NCBI GenBank assembly: GCA_030040425.1
Contig: JASHTS010000148.1
Span: 1-40,397, forward strand
Length of the DNA stretch: 40,397 nucleotides
Reading direction: 5' to 3'
DNA from: Acidobacteriaceae bacterium
GTDB lineage: Bacteria; Acidobacteriota; Terriglobia; Terriglobales; Acidobacteriaceae
The translations under genes were made by a program, and so were the position numbers. Under the pieces are notes generated by a model. The model ran no database searches. It saw only the letters and a program-made list of their open reading frames with translations, and was not told where the DNA came from. Of the stretch, positions 8,797 to 17,465 are shown piece after piece (position 1 is the first letter of the stretch; each line of letters opens with the position of its first letter).

Positions 8797-9255
8797 CTAT
8801 TGATTTACGCCCGAAGCTGCGGCAAAGCCGGCGTTCTGTGCCGCCGGCTGTGTGGTTGCGGGAGGAGCGCTGTCGAAGTTCGCGTTCTTGGCGTTCAGCG
8901 CGTTCGAATAATCGGGACCGAGGCCGAGCTTTTTGAGGGCCCGCGAATCGGGCATCAGCTTGGTTTGCCATCCCTGATCCGCCTGGTATTTCTGCATCGC
9001 GGCAATGGTGGTTGCATCCCATTTGCCGCTGGGCTCGCCCGAGAGGTAGTGCTCGCGGATGAGCGCCTGCTGGATCTCGGTGGCGCGCTCGGGATCGATC
9101 GATTGCTGGCCGCGCACCGCGCGATGCGACCGGCGGTGCACCAGGCGGTGCGACCGATGGGCGGTCGTCGAGGTATGGGCGGTGGTCGCCAGCGCGGGCG
9201 ATGCCATAAGCCCCGCGGAAATCAGAACTGCGAATGCTGCTCGAAGAGAAATCAC
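8797..9255 (-). CDS. Secreted peptidoglycan-binding-like protein
   Basis: 152-residue protein starting at a GTG with GAGGTG 8-9 nt upstream; the frame stays open a further 36 codons but that part lacks a signal sequence. From this start an excellent signal peptide appears (ISLRAAFAVLISAGLMASPALA). After a His/Arg-rich stretch (STTAHRSHRLVHRRSHR), residues about 55-100 match the PG-binding-1 pattern: IQQALIREHYLSGEPSGKW, then AAMQKYQADQGW. The C-terminus is an Ala/Asn/Pro-rich tail. Likely periplasmic and wall-associated; no catalytic domain. It ends 4 bp from the convergent esterase stop. Confidence 0.75.
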   Translation of the reverse strand: MISLRAAFAVLISAGLMASPALATTAHTSTTAHRSHRLVHRRSHRAVRGQQSIDPERATEIQQALIREHYLSGEPSGKWDATTIAAMQKYQADQGWQTKLMPDSRALKKLGLGPDYSNALNAKNANFDSAPPATTQPAAQNAGFAAASGVNQ

Positions 9256-9304
9256 GAGCAAAATCACCTCAAGTAGATTCTCGATAACCGGGGATTTTCC
9301 CTCG

Positions 9305-9334
9305 AGTCTATCGGAATAAACCAAATTTCGGCAA
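9305..9334 (-). promoter_or_regulatory. Candidate promoter for the peptidoglycan-binding-like gene
   Basis: On the minus strand TTGCCG (9334-9329), an 18-bp spacer and TAGACT (9310-9305), in an AT-rich stretch. The predicted start near 9299 gives a leader of about 43 nt before the GTG at 9255. Confidence 0.45.
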
Positions 9335-9374
9335 TAAAATAACCGTTCTATAGGAAGGTCCACTACACCGAGGT

Positions 9375-9414
9375 AACGGCGCCGGTACCGGCTTATCGGT
9401 TGTGGGGCGCCGTT
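9375..9414 (-). terminator. Hairpin just downstream of the DegP gene
   Basis: Perfect 9-bp arms AACGGCGCC (9375-9383) and GGCGCCGTT (9406-9414), starting 6 bp past the protease stop codon, with further pairing possible in the loop. No T tract follows, so intrinsic termination is not assured. Confidence 0.5.
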
Positions 9415-9420
9415 CCCACG

Positions 9421-11058
9421 CTATTGCAGAGTCCCTCCCACGTAGTTGATTCCTTGCTCGGGATGATGCGGGTCTACCACTTCGAAGACCACATCGTCGC
9501 CGGTCTTGAGCTTGTCCACCTCGGCTTCAAACTGATCCTTCGTGGCCGTGGGCTGCCGGTTGACGTGCGTAATGACGAGACCGGGCTCCAGGCCCTGCAG
9601 GTCGGCGAACGAGCCCGTGCGCACTGACTCGATCTCCACGCCCGAGTTGTGAATCTTGCCGGCAATGGTCTGCGAAAGATCGCGTACCACCAGGCCGAGC
9701 TTGGTCTCACTCGGGTCGCCGGGGGTCTCGGGGTTTACCGGCGGCTGATTTCCGGCGAGCTCGGCAAACACCTTGTCGCGATCGCCAATGGTGATGGTCG
9801 TATCCTGCTGTTTGCCGTCGCGCAGGAAGCCGAGGCGGATAGTCGAGCCCGGCTTGCGGCTGGCGATTTCGTTCACCAGATCGTCGCCGTCTTTCACGGA
9901 GCGGCCATCGATGGAGACGATGATGTCTCCCGGCTTCATGCCCGCCTTATCCGCGGGCCCGCCCTGCTGCACTTCCTGCACCAGAACGCCGTTCTTGAAG
10001 CCGTATACGCGATTCACCGCGCTTGAAAGCCCTTCGCGGAACTGGATGCCGATGGACCCGCGCACCACCTTATGGCTCGGCCCGATGAGGTCGTTGTACA
10101 CGTCGACCACGGTGTTGGAAGGCATGGCAAAGCCGATTCCTTCATAGCCCGCCGACTGCGTGTAGATGGCCGTGTTGACGCCGATCACGTTGCCGTTCAT
10201 GTCGAGGAGCGGTCCACCGGAGTTGCCGGGATTGATGGCTGCGTCCGTCTGGATAAAGTGCTGAAACTGGCCTGGTGCGCCCTGATCGATGGTCCGGTTC
10301 TTGGCGGAGATGATGCCTGCGGTCACGGTTTGCGCCAGCGCAAACGGGCTGCCGATGGCCTCAACCCAGTCGCCCACCTGCGCCTCGTCGGAGTTGCCCA
10401 TCTTCACGGTAGGCAGCGGCGTATTGGCGTCGATCTTAATCACGGCAAGATCGGTGGCCTTGTCTATGCCAATCACGCGCGCAGGCCTTCCCAGGTCCTG
10501 GGTATCCGGGTCGGTGGAAAGCTTGACGTAGATTTTGTCGGCTTTGTCGATCACATGCTCATTGGTGATGATGTAGCCTTTGGAATCGACGATAAATCCC
10601 GATCCGAGGGACTCCTGCACCTGCCCGCCGTTGTCGCCCTGGTCAGGCTGGCCGGGAACCTGTCCGCCGAAAAAGCGGTTGAAGAAATCCTGGAAATTGT
10701 CTTCTCCCTGACCCTGATCGTCATCCTCTCCGTCGTCTCCCGGATTCTGCTGATTGGGCTCGCTGCGGAAATGGAAGTTCCGGCGGCCGCGATTGTCAGA
10801 TTGCTTCGGCAAGGTCTGGGTGTTGATGTTGACTACGGCAGGCGCCACTTCGTGGGCTATCTTCACGAACTCGTTGGGGGCAATGGCTGAGTTGACGATC
10901 TTGAGCGGAGTGGCATCCGCGCTGGAGTCTTGCTGTTCCTGTCCATGGACGCCGTGCGCTGCATAGGATCCTGCCAGAACGGCTGCCGTAAGGGCGGCGA
11001 GCACCAGAAACGTCGAAGCGAGACGGCGAGAGCGCAGGCGTTCGAAGAACGATTTCAT
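9421..11058 (-). CDS. Periplasmic DegP/HtrA-family serine protease
   Basis: 545-residue Do-type serine endoprotease/chaperone that degrades misfolded envelope proteins. The start is the ATG at 11058, with GAGGT 11 nt upstream; an in-frame TTG six codons earlier overlaps this Shine-Dalgarno. A hydrophobic N-terminus (STFLVLAALTAAVLAGS) serves as signal or anchor. The trypsin-like domain has the triad His168 (TNEHVI), Asp203 (ATDLAV) and Ser280 (GNSGGP); two PDZ domains follow at roughly 335-430 and 455-540 (GIQFREGLSS; GVEIESVRTGSF). Between signal and protease is a Gln/Asp/Gly-rich segment (PGDDGEDDDQGQGED) longer and more acidic than usual, equivalent to the regulatory LA-loop region. Monocistronic, with a tandem repeat in its leader. 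Confidence 0.93.
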   Translation of the reverse strand: MKSFFERLRSRRLASTFLVLAALTAAVLAGSYAAHGVHGQEQQDSSADATPLKIVNSAIAPNEFVKIAHEVAPAVVNINTQTLPKQSDNRGRRNFHFRSEPNQQNPGDDGEDDDQGQGEDNFQDFFNRFFGGQVPGQPDQGDNGGQVQESLGSGFIVDSKGYIITNEHVIDKADKIYVKLSTDPDTQDLGRPARVIGIDKATDLAVIKIDANTPLPTVKMGNSDEAQVGDWVEAIGSPFALAQTVTAGIISAKNRTIDQGAPGQFQHFIQTDAAINPGNSGGPLLDMNGNVIGVNTAIYTQSAGYEGIGFAMPSNTVVDVYNDLIGPSHKVVRGSIGIQFREGLSSAVNRVYGFKNGVLVQEVQQGGPADKAGMKPGDIIVSIDGRSVKDGDDLVNEIASRKPGSTIRLGFLRDGKQQDTTITIGDRDKVFAELAGNQPPVNPETPGDPSETKLGLVVRDLSQTIAGKIHNSGVEIESVRTGSFADLQGLEPGLVITHVNRQPTATKDQFEAEVDKLKTGDDVVFEVVDPHHPEQGINYVGGTLQ

Positions 11059-11069
11059 AGAGTTCAATG

Positions 11070-11111
11070 ACCTCAAAACTCGGACCTCAAAACTGGGACC
11101 TCAAAGTGCGG
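11070..11111. repeat. Tandem 14-bp (double-heptad) repeat in the leader of the protease gene
   Basis: Six consecutive heptamers: ACCTCAA, AACTCGG, ACCTCAA, AACTGGG, ACCTCAA, AGTGCGG (three 14-bp units). Read on the minus strand each unit supplies a GAGGT Shine-Dalgarno-like core, the last being the ribosome-binding site of the protease gene. The rest of the 314-bp gap 11059-11372 holds no gene that I can support. Confidence 0.8.
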
Positions 11112-11196
11112 ACCCCTCCGGCATGCGCCTCGAGTCACCAATTCTCAGTTTGATGCACCAACCCACAGTATAGCCAGTTGCGAACGCCGCATGCGG

Positions 11197-11216
11197 CGGC
11201 GATGATCGCCGTTTTT
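11197..11216 (+). terminator. Terminator-like hairpin with T run, orphan on plus strand
   Basis: CGGCGAT and ATCGCCG form a compact stem followed by TTTTT (11212-11216) on the plus strand. No plus-strand gene ends upstream, so it could end an antisense transcript or be chance. A 14-bp perfect palindrome, CGCCGCATGCGGCG, overlaps it at 11185-11198. Confidence 0.35.
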
Positions 11217-11372
11217 CGAATGCGAGGGTTTCCGGCTTTCCCCGAATGAGAAGAAAAGGTGCGCACTCTGTTTATAGACGCGACCGGAGTCAAAGAGTAG
11301 CGGCGATGAACGGACTGAGCGCCTATGGCGCGAAGTCGGTTGATTCGAAAGAGATGCGCCCAATTCTTAACC

Positions 11373-12632
11373 TTATGCTTCGGCAGCCCACTCAAGCATG
11401 GCCAGCGCGAGCAGGAGCACCCTGCGCAGGCCCAGTTCCCGATCCTTGGCCGAATACCATTCCGACAATGTATGCGCCCCGCCGCCTTCCCCACCCGCGC
11501 CCATGGAAAGGGCCGGAATGCCGAGCGAGAGGGGAAGATTGGCGTCCGTCGATCCCAGACGAAGGTCGGTGCGCAGGCCCAGATGGCGGTCAACCGCACG
11601 CAAGGCTTCCAGAAGAGGGGAATCGTCGGCAAGACCGGCAGCCGGACGGTCGCCGATGCGCGTGATCGAAAAGAGGAGCGGACCCTTGCTCGTACTACCC
11701 GCATCCCTCGCCTGTGTATTGCATCGTTCCACGGCATCTTCCACGGCACGGTGCAGCGCAACTTCGAGGTGCAGCAACTGTTCGGCACTGGTGGAGCGGA
11801 AATCGACGCTTGCCTGAGCGCTTTCCGGGATGGAATTCACGCTCGTTCCGCCGCGAACGGTTCCCAGGTTCAATGTGGTGCGAGGCTCGCCGGGTAAAGG
11901 AGTCTCCGCAAGCGCGGCCAATGCCGAGGCCATGGCGGCAATGGGATTGGGTGTGCCCGCATCCGTAAAACTGTGGCCGCCGGGGCCGGTGATCGAAATC
12001 TGGAACCGCCAGCTTCCGACAGCTTGCGTCACGGCGCCATCGGCGCCCGCGCCGTCCAGGACGATGTGCGCGGCCACGCGGCCGCCCAAGGCGGTTTGTG
12101 CGTACAGGTACCTCATCCCACGCAGGTCACCTTCGCCCTCTTCGCCCACGTTGCCGAGAAAAACAAGGGGAACCGGCGGCTCGAACTGCGCGTGCACCAG
12201 CGCATGGGCGATGGCCAACAGGCCGGCCAGGCCGGCGCCATTGTCGCAGGCTCCCGGAGCGGTGAGCCGGTCGCCTTCGAGCGTGACTTGAAGAGGAGTT
12301 TCCCGGGGAAATACCGTATCGAGGTGCGCGGAGAGGAGAATCACCGGGCCGGTGCTCTCCGGGGGCAAGCTGCGTGCGGGCAGGATGCCGTACACGTTGC
12401 TGATGGCGTCGATCTCGATGGAGCTCAAACCGGCCTCGGAAAATCGCCTGCCCAGCCATTCCGCGCGGGCCTGTTCGCCATGCAGGGGCGCAGGTATGCA
12501 CACCAGTTGCCGTTGCCAATCCATGATTTTCTGGGGATTGCCGTGCAGCCATGCAAACGCGCTGTGCACCGGCCTGCGCGCAGCCAACGCCGTAACCCGG
12601 GAAAAAGCGGAGCTGTGCGAGAGGAGCGCCAT
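11373..12632 (-). CDS. M20-family metallopeptidase
   Basis: Zinc-dependent M20 amidohydrolase/peptidase, likely releasing amino acids from small peptides or N-acyl amino acids in the cytoplasm. Conserved segments in order: SAHLDTVFP (metal His and catalytic Asp), ACDNGAG (bridging Asp), GEEGEGDLRG (general base and metal Glu), GPGGHSFTDAG in the dimerisation lid, and GGAHTLSEWY with the last metal His. The ATG at 12632 gives 419 residues, usual for the family; the frame is open back to a TTG at 12737, only 6 nt past the truA stop, so a longer, translationally coupled form cannot be excluded. No strong Shine-Dalgarno is visible at either. Co-directional with truA upstream. Confidence 0.88.
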   Translation of the reverse strand: MALLSHSSAFSRVTALAARRPVHSAFAWLHGNPQKIMDWQRQLVCIPAPLHGEQARAEWLGRRFSEAGLSSIEIDAISNVYGILPARSLPPESTGPVILLSAHLDTVFPRETPLQVTLEGDRLTAPGACDNGAGLAGLLAIAHALVHAQFEPPVPLVFLGNVGEEGEGDLRGMRYLYAQTALGGRVAAHIVLDGAGADGAVTQAVGSWRFQISITGPGGHSFTDAGTPNPIAAMASALAALAETPLPGEPRTTLNLGTVRGGTSVNSIPESAQASVDFRSTSAEQLLHLEVALHRAVEDAVERCNTQARDAGSTSKGPLLFSITRIGDRPAAGLADDSPLLEALRAVDRHLGLRTDLRLGSTDANLPLSLGIPALSMGAGGEGGGAHTLSEWYSAKDRELGLRRVLLLALAMLEWAAEA

Positions 12633-12742
12633 GGCGAGTGCATTCAGGGTAGCAGGCGGCCGGAAGCCGATTTCCCCAAACCCGGCTGGGTTAACCCCTA
12701 AGAGGATGCTTTTCGGTGCCGCGCCTGATGCAATCAAAAAAC

Positions 12743-13600
12743 TTATTCTTCCGCGTACTCAACCGAGTGCAGAAACAGCCCGCACGCGGGCGCCGTGGGG
12801 CCGGCAGCAGAGCGGGAGCGGACGGCGAGGATCTTTGTCAGCTCGTCCAGTGGCAGTTGTCCACGGCCGACTTCGAGCATGGTCCCTACCAGATTGCGGA
12901 CCATGTGGTGCAGAAATCCGTTGCCGCGAACGCGGTAAATCCAGAGAGGACCGGCCTCCGTTTGTTTCTCTTCCCAGGCTGAGGAAAAGATGGTCCGGAT
13001 GGCGTTCGGAGAGCCGGCACCGCTCTCGTCATCCTCCTCATCCAGGATTTCCCGGCCACCGCGGGCTGAGCGATCGGGATCGGTGGCGGCGAAGCTCAGA
13101 AAGTCGTGCTGTCCCATGAAGATGCGGGCCGATTCCTGAAGCAGAACAAGATCAATTTTCCACAGGCAGTGGAAGACGTAGCGGGCAACAAAGGGAGAAT
13201 AAGATTCGCCGCGGAGAATCCGGTACTCGTAAGTTTTGGCCAGGGCGGAATGACGCGCATGAAAAGTGCTTCGCACGGTCCTGGCTTCGGACACGCGAAT
13301 CGCCGGGGGCAGGGTGCGGTTGAGCGCCGTGCGCAAGCTATCGGGCGGGATGGGCGCTGCCAGGGTAAAGGTGGCCACCTGCGCGAGCGCGTGAACGCCG
13401 GCGTCCGTCCGCCCCGATCCCTGCGGCAGCGGGGTCTCGCCGGTAATCCGCTTGAGAGCTGCCTGCAATTCGCCCTGGATGGTCGGCCGGTCCGGCTGAA
13501 TCTGCCAGCCGCGGTAGTCGGTGCCGTCATACGACAGGGTGAGCTTCCAGGTTTGCGGCTTGGACAGAATCTCTGGCGGGATTTGGCTCAATTCGTTCAC
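12743..13600 (-). CDS. truA: tRNA pseudouridine(38-40) synthase TruA
   Basis: 285-residue enzyme converting U38-U40 in tRNA anticodon stems to pseudouridine. The N-terminal half has LTLSYDGTDYRGWQIQ and GRTDAGVHALAQV with the catalytic Asp66; the C-terminal half has RGNGFLHHMVRNLVGTMLEVG. Near residues 180-200 there is an acidic, Gly-rich insertion (REILDEEDDESGAG) before the NAIRTI strand, absent from the E. coli enzyme. The start is GTG; a weak GGAA precedes it. It is the first gene of a likely two-gene unit with the M20 peptidase and diverges from the TolC-family gene. Confidence 0.95.
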   Translation of the reverse strand: MNELSQIPPEILSKPQTWKLTLSYDGTDYRGWQIQPDRPTIQGELQAALKRITGETPLPQGSGRTDAGVHALAQVATFTLAAPIPPDSLRTALNRTLPPAIRVSEARTVRSTFHARHSALAKTYEYRILRGESYSPFVARYVFHCLWKIDLVLLQESARIFMGQHDFLSFAATDPDRSARGGREILDEEDDESGAGSPNAIRTIFSSAWEEKQTEAGPLWIYRVRGNGFLHHMVRNLVGTMLEVGRGQLPLDELTKILAVRSRSAAGPTAPACGLFLHSVEYAEE

Positions 13601-13782
13601 TGTGTTCCGCTTGCCTAACAGGGTACTCGACCTCTGGCGAGCCCGTCTGGGCGGTCATCGCCTGGGATATACTCAGCTTTCCCGGGCCGCCTGTCTGCTC
13701 GTGCTGGGTTGGACGCCACAGACGCCATGGCTCCGCCGGAACGATTCAGGCCCAGGCCGCGTAACTGAACTTAGTTTTCATA

Positions 13783-13805
13783 GCCCCGCCGGATTCGAAC
13801 CTGGT
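13783..13805 (-). other. tRNA T-arm-like fragment in the truA-tolC gap
   Basis: On the minus strand the 11-mer GGTTCGAATCC (13801-13791) followed by a GC-rich GGCGGGGCTA segment looks like the T-loop and 3' acceptor strand of a tRNA. The T-stem has two mismatches and no acceptor 5' strand, anticodon arm or D-arm is found in the neighbouring 80 bp, so it is at best a remnant. The 299-bp gap 13601-13899 otherwise shows only a TATACT at 13668-13673 without a matching -35. Confidence 0.3.
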
Positions 13806-13899
13806 CCCGGGAGACGACAAATTTGCATCCCGAAGGCTTTGCGGCCCGTCTTGAGAGTTGGCATTCCAAGTGATGCAGCCAAAAATCATGGAGAAATTT

Positions 13900-16074
13900 A
13901 TGCATGTTGAAAGGACTCGTGTGTTCGGCGCGGAGCGGGAATCCGGGCGCAAAGCGATGCCATTCCGCGGAGGCTTGCGAAACGAAAGACAGAGACATGG
14001 GCTGTGTGCGGCGGCGATGATCCTGCTGACGGCACTTTCAGGCATGCCGCCGGGGTTCTCCCAGGTGCCGGCAGCAGGCGCAAAAGCGCCGGAAAAGGCC
14101 GCTTCCAATCTGCCGCAGGCTCCGGCGCCGATTGCTACGGCGCCCTACCCGCTACGGGCGTCGCAGCGCGATTTCTCGAAGCCCTTCGGAAGCTGGCTGG
14201 GCAATCCGATCAACATCTGGCGGCCCACGAGTATCGGCAAGGCCAGCTTCGCCAATTCCGTGCGCCTCGCCGACCTGGTGAAGGATGGCAAGATCTATCT
14301 CAGCCTTTCGGACGCCATCGCGCTGGCTATCGAAAACAACTACGACATCGCGATTGCCCGCTACGACCTGGACATCGCCGACACAGACATCCTGCGGGCC
14401 AAAACCGGCGCGGCGCCGCTGGGCGCACCTTCGGGGCTGGTGACGGGCACGCTGGGCGGAACGGCTTCCGCGCTTTCGACAGGCGGCGGACCCGGGGGAA
14501 CAACCGTAGGCTCGGGAGGCGCCGGCTCCGGTGTCTCCGGCCTCACGTTGACCACGGCGGGCGCAGGGCCGACGCCGGAGGCGATTGATCCTACCTTTAC
14601 CGGAATGATTCAGCTCGAGCGCGCATACCAGCCCGAGCTCAATCCGCTGTTCTCCGGTGGCCAGCCCAAGCTTGATACAAACACTAACCAGTACAACTTC
14701 ACCTACAACCAGGGATTCGTTACCGGCACGGCCTTGCAGGTGAGCTGGCAGAACTCGAGGGTCGCGACGCTGAACCCGTTCGATACCTATAGCCCATCCG
14801 TGCAAGCCATCTTCAAGGCCACAGTCACGCAGCACCTGCTGCAGGGCGCCGGCATCTGGGTGAATAAGCGCTTCATGTACCAGGCGATCAACGATCGCCG
14901 CATTACAGACTCTTCCTTCCGCCAACAGATTCTCTACACCGTGAACCAGGTGGAGACCATCTACTGGGGCCTGGTGCAGTCGTATGAGGATGTGCAGGCG
15001 AAGGAGCGTGCCCTCGATCAGAGCTCGCGATTGCTCGAAGACAACCGCAAGCAGCTCGAGATCGGCACCATGGCGCCGCTCGACGTGGTCAATGCCGAGT
15101 CCAACGTGGCTACCGACAAGCAGGCGCTGATCAGCGCGCAAAACGCACTCAACTACCAGCAGCAGATCATCAAGCAGGCGATTGCGCGCAACCTCAATGA
15201 CCCCGTGCTCTCGGCCGCTCCCGTGATTCCAACCGACCGCGTGACCCTGGATCCGATTCCCGAAGAAAGCGAGCCGGTGGAGCAGCTGGTGCAGGAGGCG
15301 TTCAAGCAGAGGCCGGAGCTGGAGCAGGCCGTGCTTACGCTGCGCAACGATGAGATCACGCTCAAAGGCGCGCGCAATGCGCTGTTGCCCACGCTGGATG
15401 CTTACGGTTTTTATGGATCGAGCGCGATCGGCGGCTCACAGAGCCCGGACTGTGTTACGTTCACGGCGTCGTTTACTTCCGTGCCCTGTGCGCCAGGGAC
15501 GTATCCCACGGTGGGCTACGGGGCAGTGGCGCAGAATCTTTTCAACAGCTCCGCGTCGGACAAGGGTGCAGGCGTGAACCTGTCGATTCCCATCCGCAAC
15601 CGCGAAGCGCAATCGGTGCAGGAGCGCTCGCTGATGGAATACCGGCAGGCCGAGCTGCGCCTGGAGCAATTGCACACGGAGATTCGTATGCAGGTGGTGA
15701 ACGCGATGTATGCGCTCACCAACGATCGTGCAGCGGTGCAGGCAGCCATTGCCGCTCGCGACTACAACCAGCAGAGCCTGGATGCGGAGGTGAAGAAGTT
15801 GCACCTGGGCGCCTCGACCACAGCCAATGTTTTGCAGCAGGAACGCAACCTGGCCACGGCGGACGACAACCTGATCGCGGCCAACGCCGCCTACGCCAAA
15901 GACCGCGCCGGCCTGTACCAGACGCTGGCTTCCACGCTCGAACACTACGGCATCAACCTGGGCGATGCCGCAATGGGAACCGTGGGCACGGCACCGGTGG
16001 TGCCAGGCGTGCAGCCTGCGCAGCCGGAGAAGGAACCGACGATGAGTGCGCCGACGCCGGGCACCGGGCAATAG
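13900..16074 (+). CDS. TolC-family outer-membrane efflux protein
   Basis: About 724 residues from the ATG at 13900, chosen because GGAG ends 6 nt upstream; in-frame ATGs at 13873 and 13888 are weaker. The mature part follows an N-terminal hydrophobic segment (LCAAAMILLTALSGMPPGFSQ), a long n-region for a signal peptide. Two outer-membrane efflux domains are visible: the first begins LSLSDAIALAIENNYDIAIAR, the second ends with repeated coiled helices such as VKKLHLGASTTANVLQQERNLATA. A Gly/Ser/Thr-rich insertion (about residues 180-225, GGTASALSTGGGPGG) and a Cys-containing loop (SPDCVTF, SVPCAPGTYP) are unusual extras, and the protein is longer than the 450-500 residues of E. coli TolC. No membrane-fusion or pump gene is adjacent, so its partner is unknown. 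Confidence 0.9.
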   Translation: MHVERTRVFGAERESGRKAMPFRGGLRNERQRHGLCAAAMILLTALSGMPPGFSQVPAAGAKAPEKAASNLPQAPAPIATAPYPLRASQRDFSKPFGSWLGNPINIWRPTSIGKASFANSVRLADLVKDGKIYLSLSDAIALAIENNYDIAIARYDLDIADTDILRAKTGAAPLGAPSGLVTGTLGGTASALSTGGGPGGTTVGSGGAGSGVSGLTLTTAGAGPTPEAIDPTFTGMIQLERAYQPELNPLFSGGQPKLDTNTNQYNFTYNQGFVTGTALQVSWQNSRVATLNPFDTYSPSVQAIFKATVTQHLLQGAGIWVNKRFMYQAINDRRITDSSFRQQILYTVNQVETIYWGLVQSYEDVQAKERALDQSSRLLEDNRKQLEIGTMAPLDVVNAESNVATDKQALISAQNALNYQQQIIKQAIARNLNDPVLSAAPVIPTDRVTLDPIPEESEPVEQLVQEAFKQRPELEQAVLTLRNDEITLKGARNALLPTLDAYGFYGSSAIGGSQSPDCVTFTASFTSVPCAPGTYPTVGYGAVAQNLFNSSASDKGAGVNLSIPIRNREAQSVQERSLMEYRQAELRLEQLHTEIRMQVVNAMYALTNDRAAVQAAIAARDYNQQSLDAEVKKLHLGASTTANVLQQERNLATADDNLIAANAAYAKDRAGLYQTLASTLEHYGINLGDAAMGTVGTAPVVPGVQPAQPEKEPTMSAPTPGTGQ

Positions 16075-16092
16075 CCTTGCAGGTTCTCGAAG

Positions 16093-16126
16093 AGAGGTCC
16101 GGTTCTTTGCCGGGCCTCTTCTTTCT
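16093..16126. terminator. Intrinsic terminator between tolC-family gene and aroA
   Basis: AGAGGTCCGG (16093-16102) pairs with CCGGGCCTCT (16110-16119), one G-T wobble, 7-nt loop, followed by a pyrimidine run TTCTTTCT. It lies 19 bp after the efflux gene's stop and 13 bp before the end of the convergent aroA. Confidence 0.7.
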
Positions 16127-16138
16127 GGAAAAGAATCT

Positions 16139-17428
16139 TCATCGCTCGGCGACCAGGTCAAGCAGATCGAAAAACTCGGGAAAGCTGATGGACGCCGATT
16201 CTGCGCCCTGGATCAAAGTCTCGCCCTCGGCCTTGAGCGCGGCCACGCTGAAGGCCATGGCGATGCGATGGTCGCCGCCCGAGTCAATTGTCGCGCCGTG
16301 CAGCGCCTGCCCACCTGACACATCGAGGCCATCCTCGAATTCGGTGACTTCGGCGCCCATGGCGCGCAAGTTTCTCGCCACCAGCGCGATGCGGTCCGAC
16401 TCCTTCACACGCAGCTCCTTGGCGTCGCGGATGCGGATACCGTCGCGCGTAAGAGGCGCAATCGCGGCGAGCACTGGCAATTCGTCGATCAGTTGAGCGG
16501 CGAGTGGGCCGCTGATTTCCGTTGATCCGAGTCCCTCAGCCGGTCCGGCGATCTGCACCGTCCCGACCAGCTCGGCGTGCTTTTCTTCGAGGTTGAGCAC
16601 GCTGATGTGCGCGCCCAGCGCGGTGAGCACGTCCAACAGGGAAGCGCGCGTGGGATTGAGTCCGAGCGAATCGATGACCAGGCCGGAGCCGGCAAAAAGC
16701 GCGGCTGCGCACATGAAAAACGCGGCGGAGGAGATGTCGCCGGGAACGGCGGCCTCGATGGCGTGCAGTGGCTGCGGGCCTTCTATCGAGGCCGAGTCCA
16801 CTGTGCGCCTAAGCGTGGCCCCGAAGGCGCGCAGCGCGAGCTCGCTGTGGTCGCGCGTGCGCACGGCTTCCCGCACTGTAGTCGTGCCCGCGGTTTGCAA
16901 TCCGGCAAGAAGGACGCAGGTCTTTACCTGGGCGCTCGCGACCGGTGTGGTGAAGTCGATGGCCTGGAGCGGCGCGCCTTCAATGGTGAGCGGCGCGTGG
17001 CCGTCGGTGAGAGTAAGGCGCGCGCCCATGGCTTCAAGCGGCTTGCGGATGCGCTCCATGGGGCGGCGCGAAAGCGAGGCGTCGCCGATGAGCGTGAAGC
17101 TGCCCTGCTGCGGCGCTAGAAGCCCCGAGAGCATGCGCATCGTGGAGCCGGAGTTGCCGCAATCGAGCGCATGATCAGGCGGCGTTGCGCGGCCGGCCAC
17201 GCCGTCGATCTCCAAGCTGTGTTCGTCGGGCCGGCGAACTTTTGCGCCCAGCGCCTCCATGCAAGCGAGCGTGGAAGCGCAATCGGCGCCGGTGGAGAAG
17301 TTGGTGAAACGGGACGTGCCTTCGGCGAAAGCGCCCAGCATGGCGTAGCGATGGCTGATGGATTTGTCGCCGGGCAGGCGCAGGCTGCCGTAGATAGTAC
17401 GCGCGGGACGGATGAGGCGTTCGGACAT
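16139..17428 (-). CDS. aroA: 3-phosphoshikimate 1-carboxyvinyltransferase (EPSP synthase)
   Basis: 429-residue shikimate-pathway enzyme joining shikimate-3-phosphate and phosphoenolpyruvate. The N-terminal LPGDKSISHRYAML carries the active-site Lys22, with NSGSTMRMLSGLLA next and RIRDAKELRVKESDRI near the C-terminal third, all diagnostic. The NSGST rather than NAGTA form of the PEP loop is typical of class II, glyphosate-tolerant-type enzymes, though tolerance is not shown here. ATG start. It follows the phosphatase gene by 33 bp on the same strand; that gap consists of tandem heptamers. Confidence 0.95.
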   Translation of the reverse strand: MSERLIRPARTIYGSLRLPGDKSISHRYAMLGAFAEGTSRFTNFSTGADCASTLACMEALGAKVRRPDEHSLEIDGVAGRATPPDHALDCGNSGSTMRMLSGLLAPQQGSFTLIGDASLSRRPMERIRKPLEAMGARLTLTDGHAPLTIEGAPLQAIDFTTPVASAQVKTCVLLAGLQTAGTTTVREAVRTRDHSELALRAFGATLRRTVDSASIEGPQPLHAIEAAVPGDISSAAFFMCAAALFAGSGLVIDSLGLNPTRASLLDVLTALGAHISVLNLEEKHAELVGTVQIAGPAEGLGSTEISGPLAAQLIDELPVLAAIAPLTRDGIRIRDAKELRVKESDRIALVARNLRAMGAEVTEFEDGLDVSGGQALHGATIDSGGDHRIAMAFSVAALKAEGETLIQGAESASISFPEFFDLLDLVAER

Positions 17429-17430
17429 AC

Positions 17431-17465
17431 AGCTTCTAACTTTTAGCTCCTGGCTTCTAGCTTAA
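17431..17465. repeat. Heptamer array filling the aroA-phosphatase gap
   Basis: Five consecutive heptamers: AGCTTCT, AACTTTT, AGCTCCT, GGCTTCT, AGCTTAA. The array starts 3 bp from the aroA start codon and runs into the phosphatase stop codon (17462-17464), so it makes up nearly the whole 33-bp intergenic region. Confidence 0.75.

Noticed and set aside
13783-13861. Functional tRNA on the minus strand
   Set aside because: No acceptor 5' strand, anticodon or D-arm, and the T-stem has mismatches; retained only as a possible remnant.
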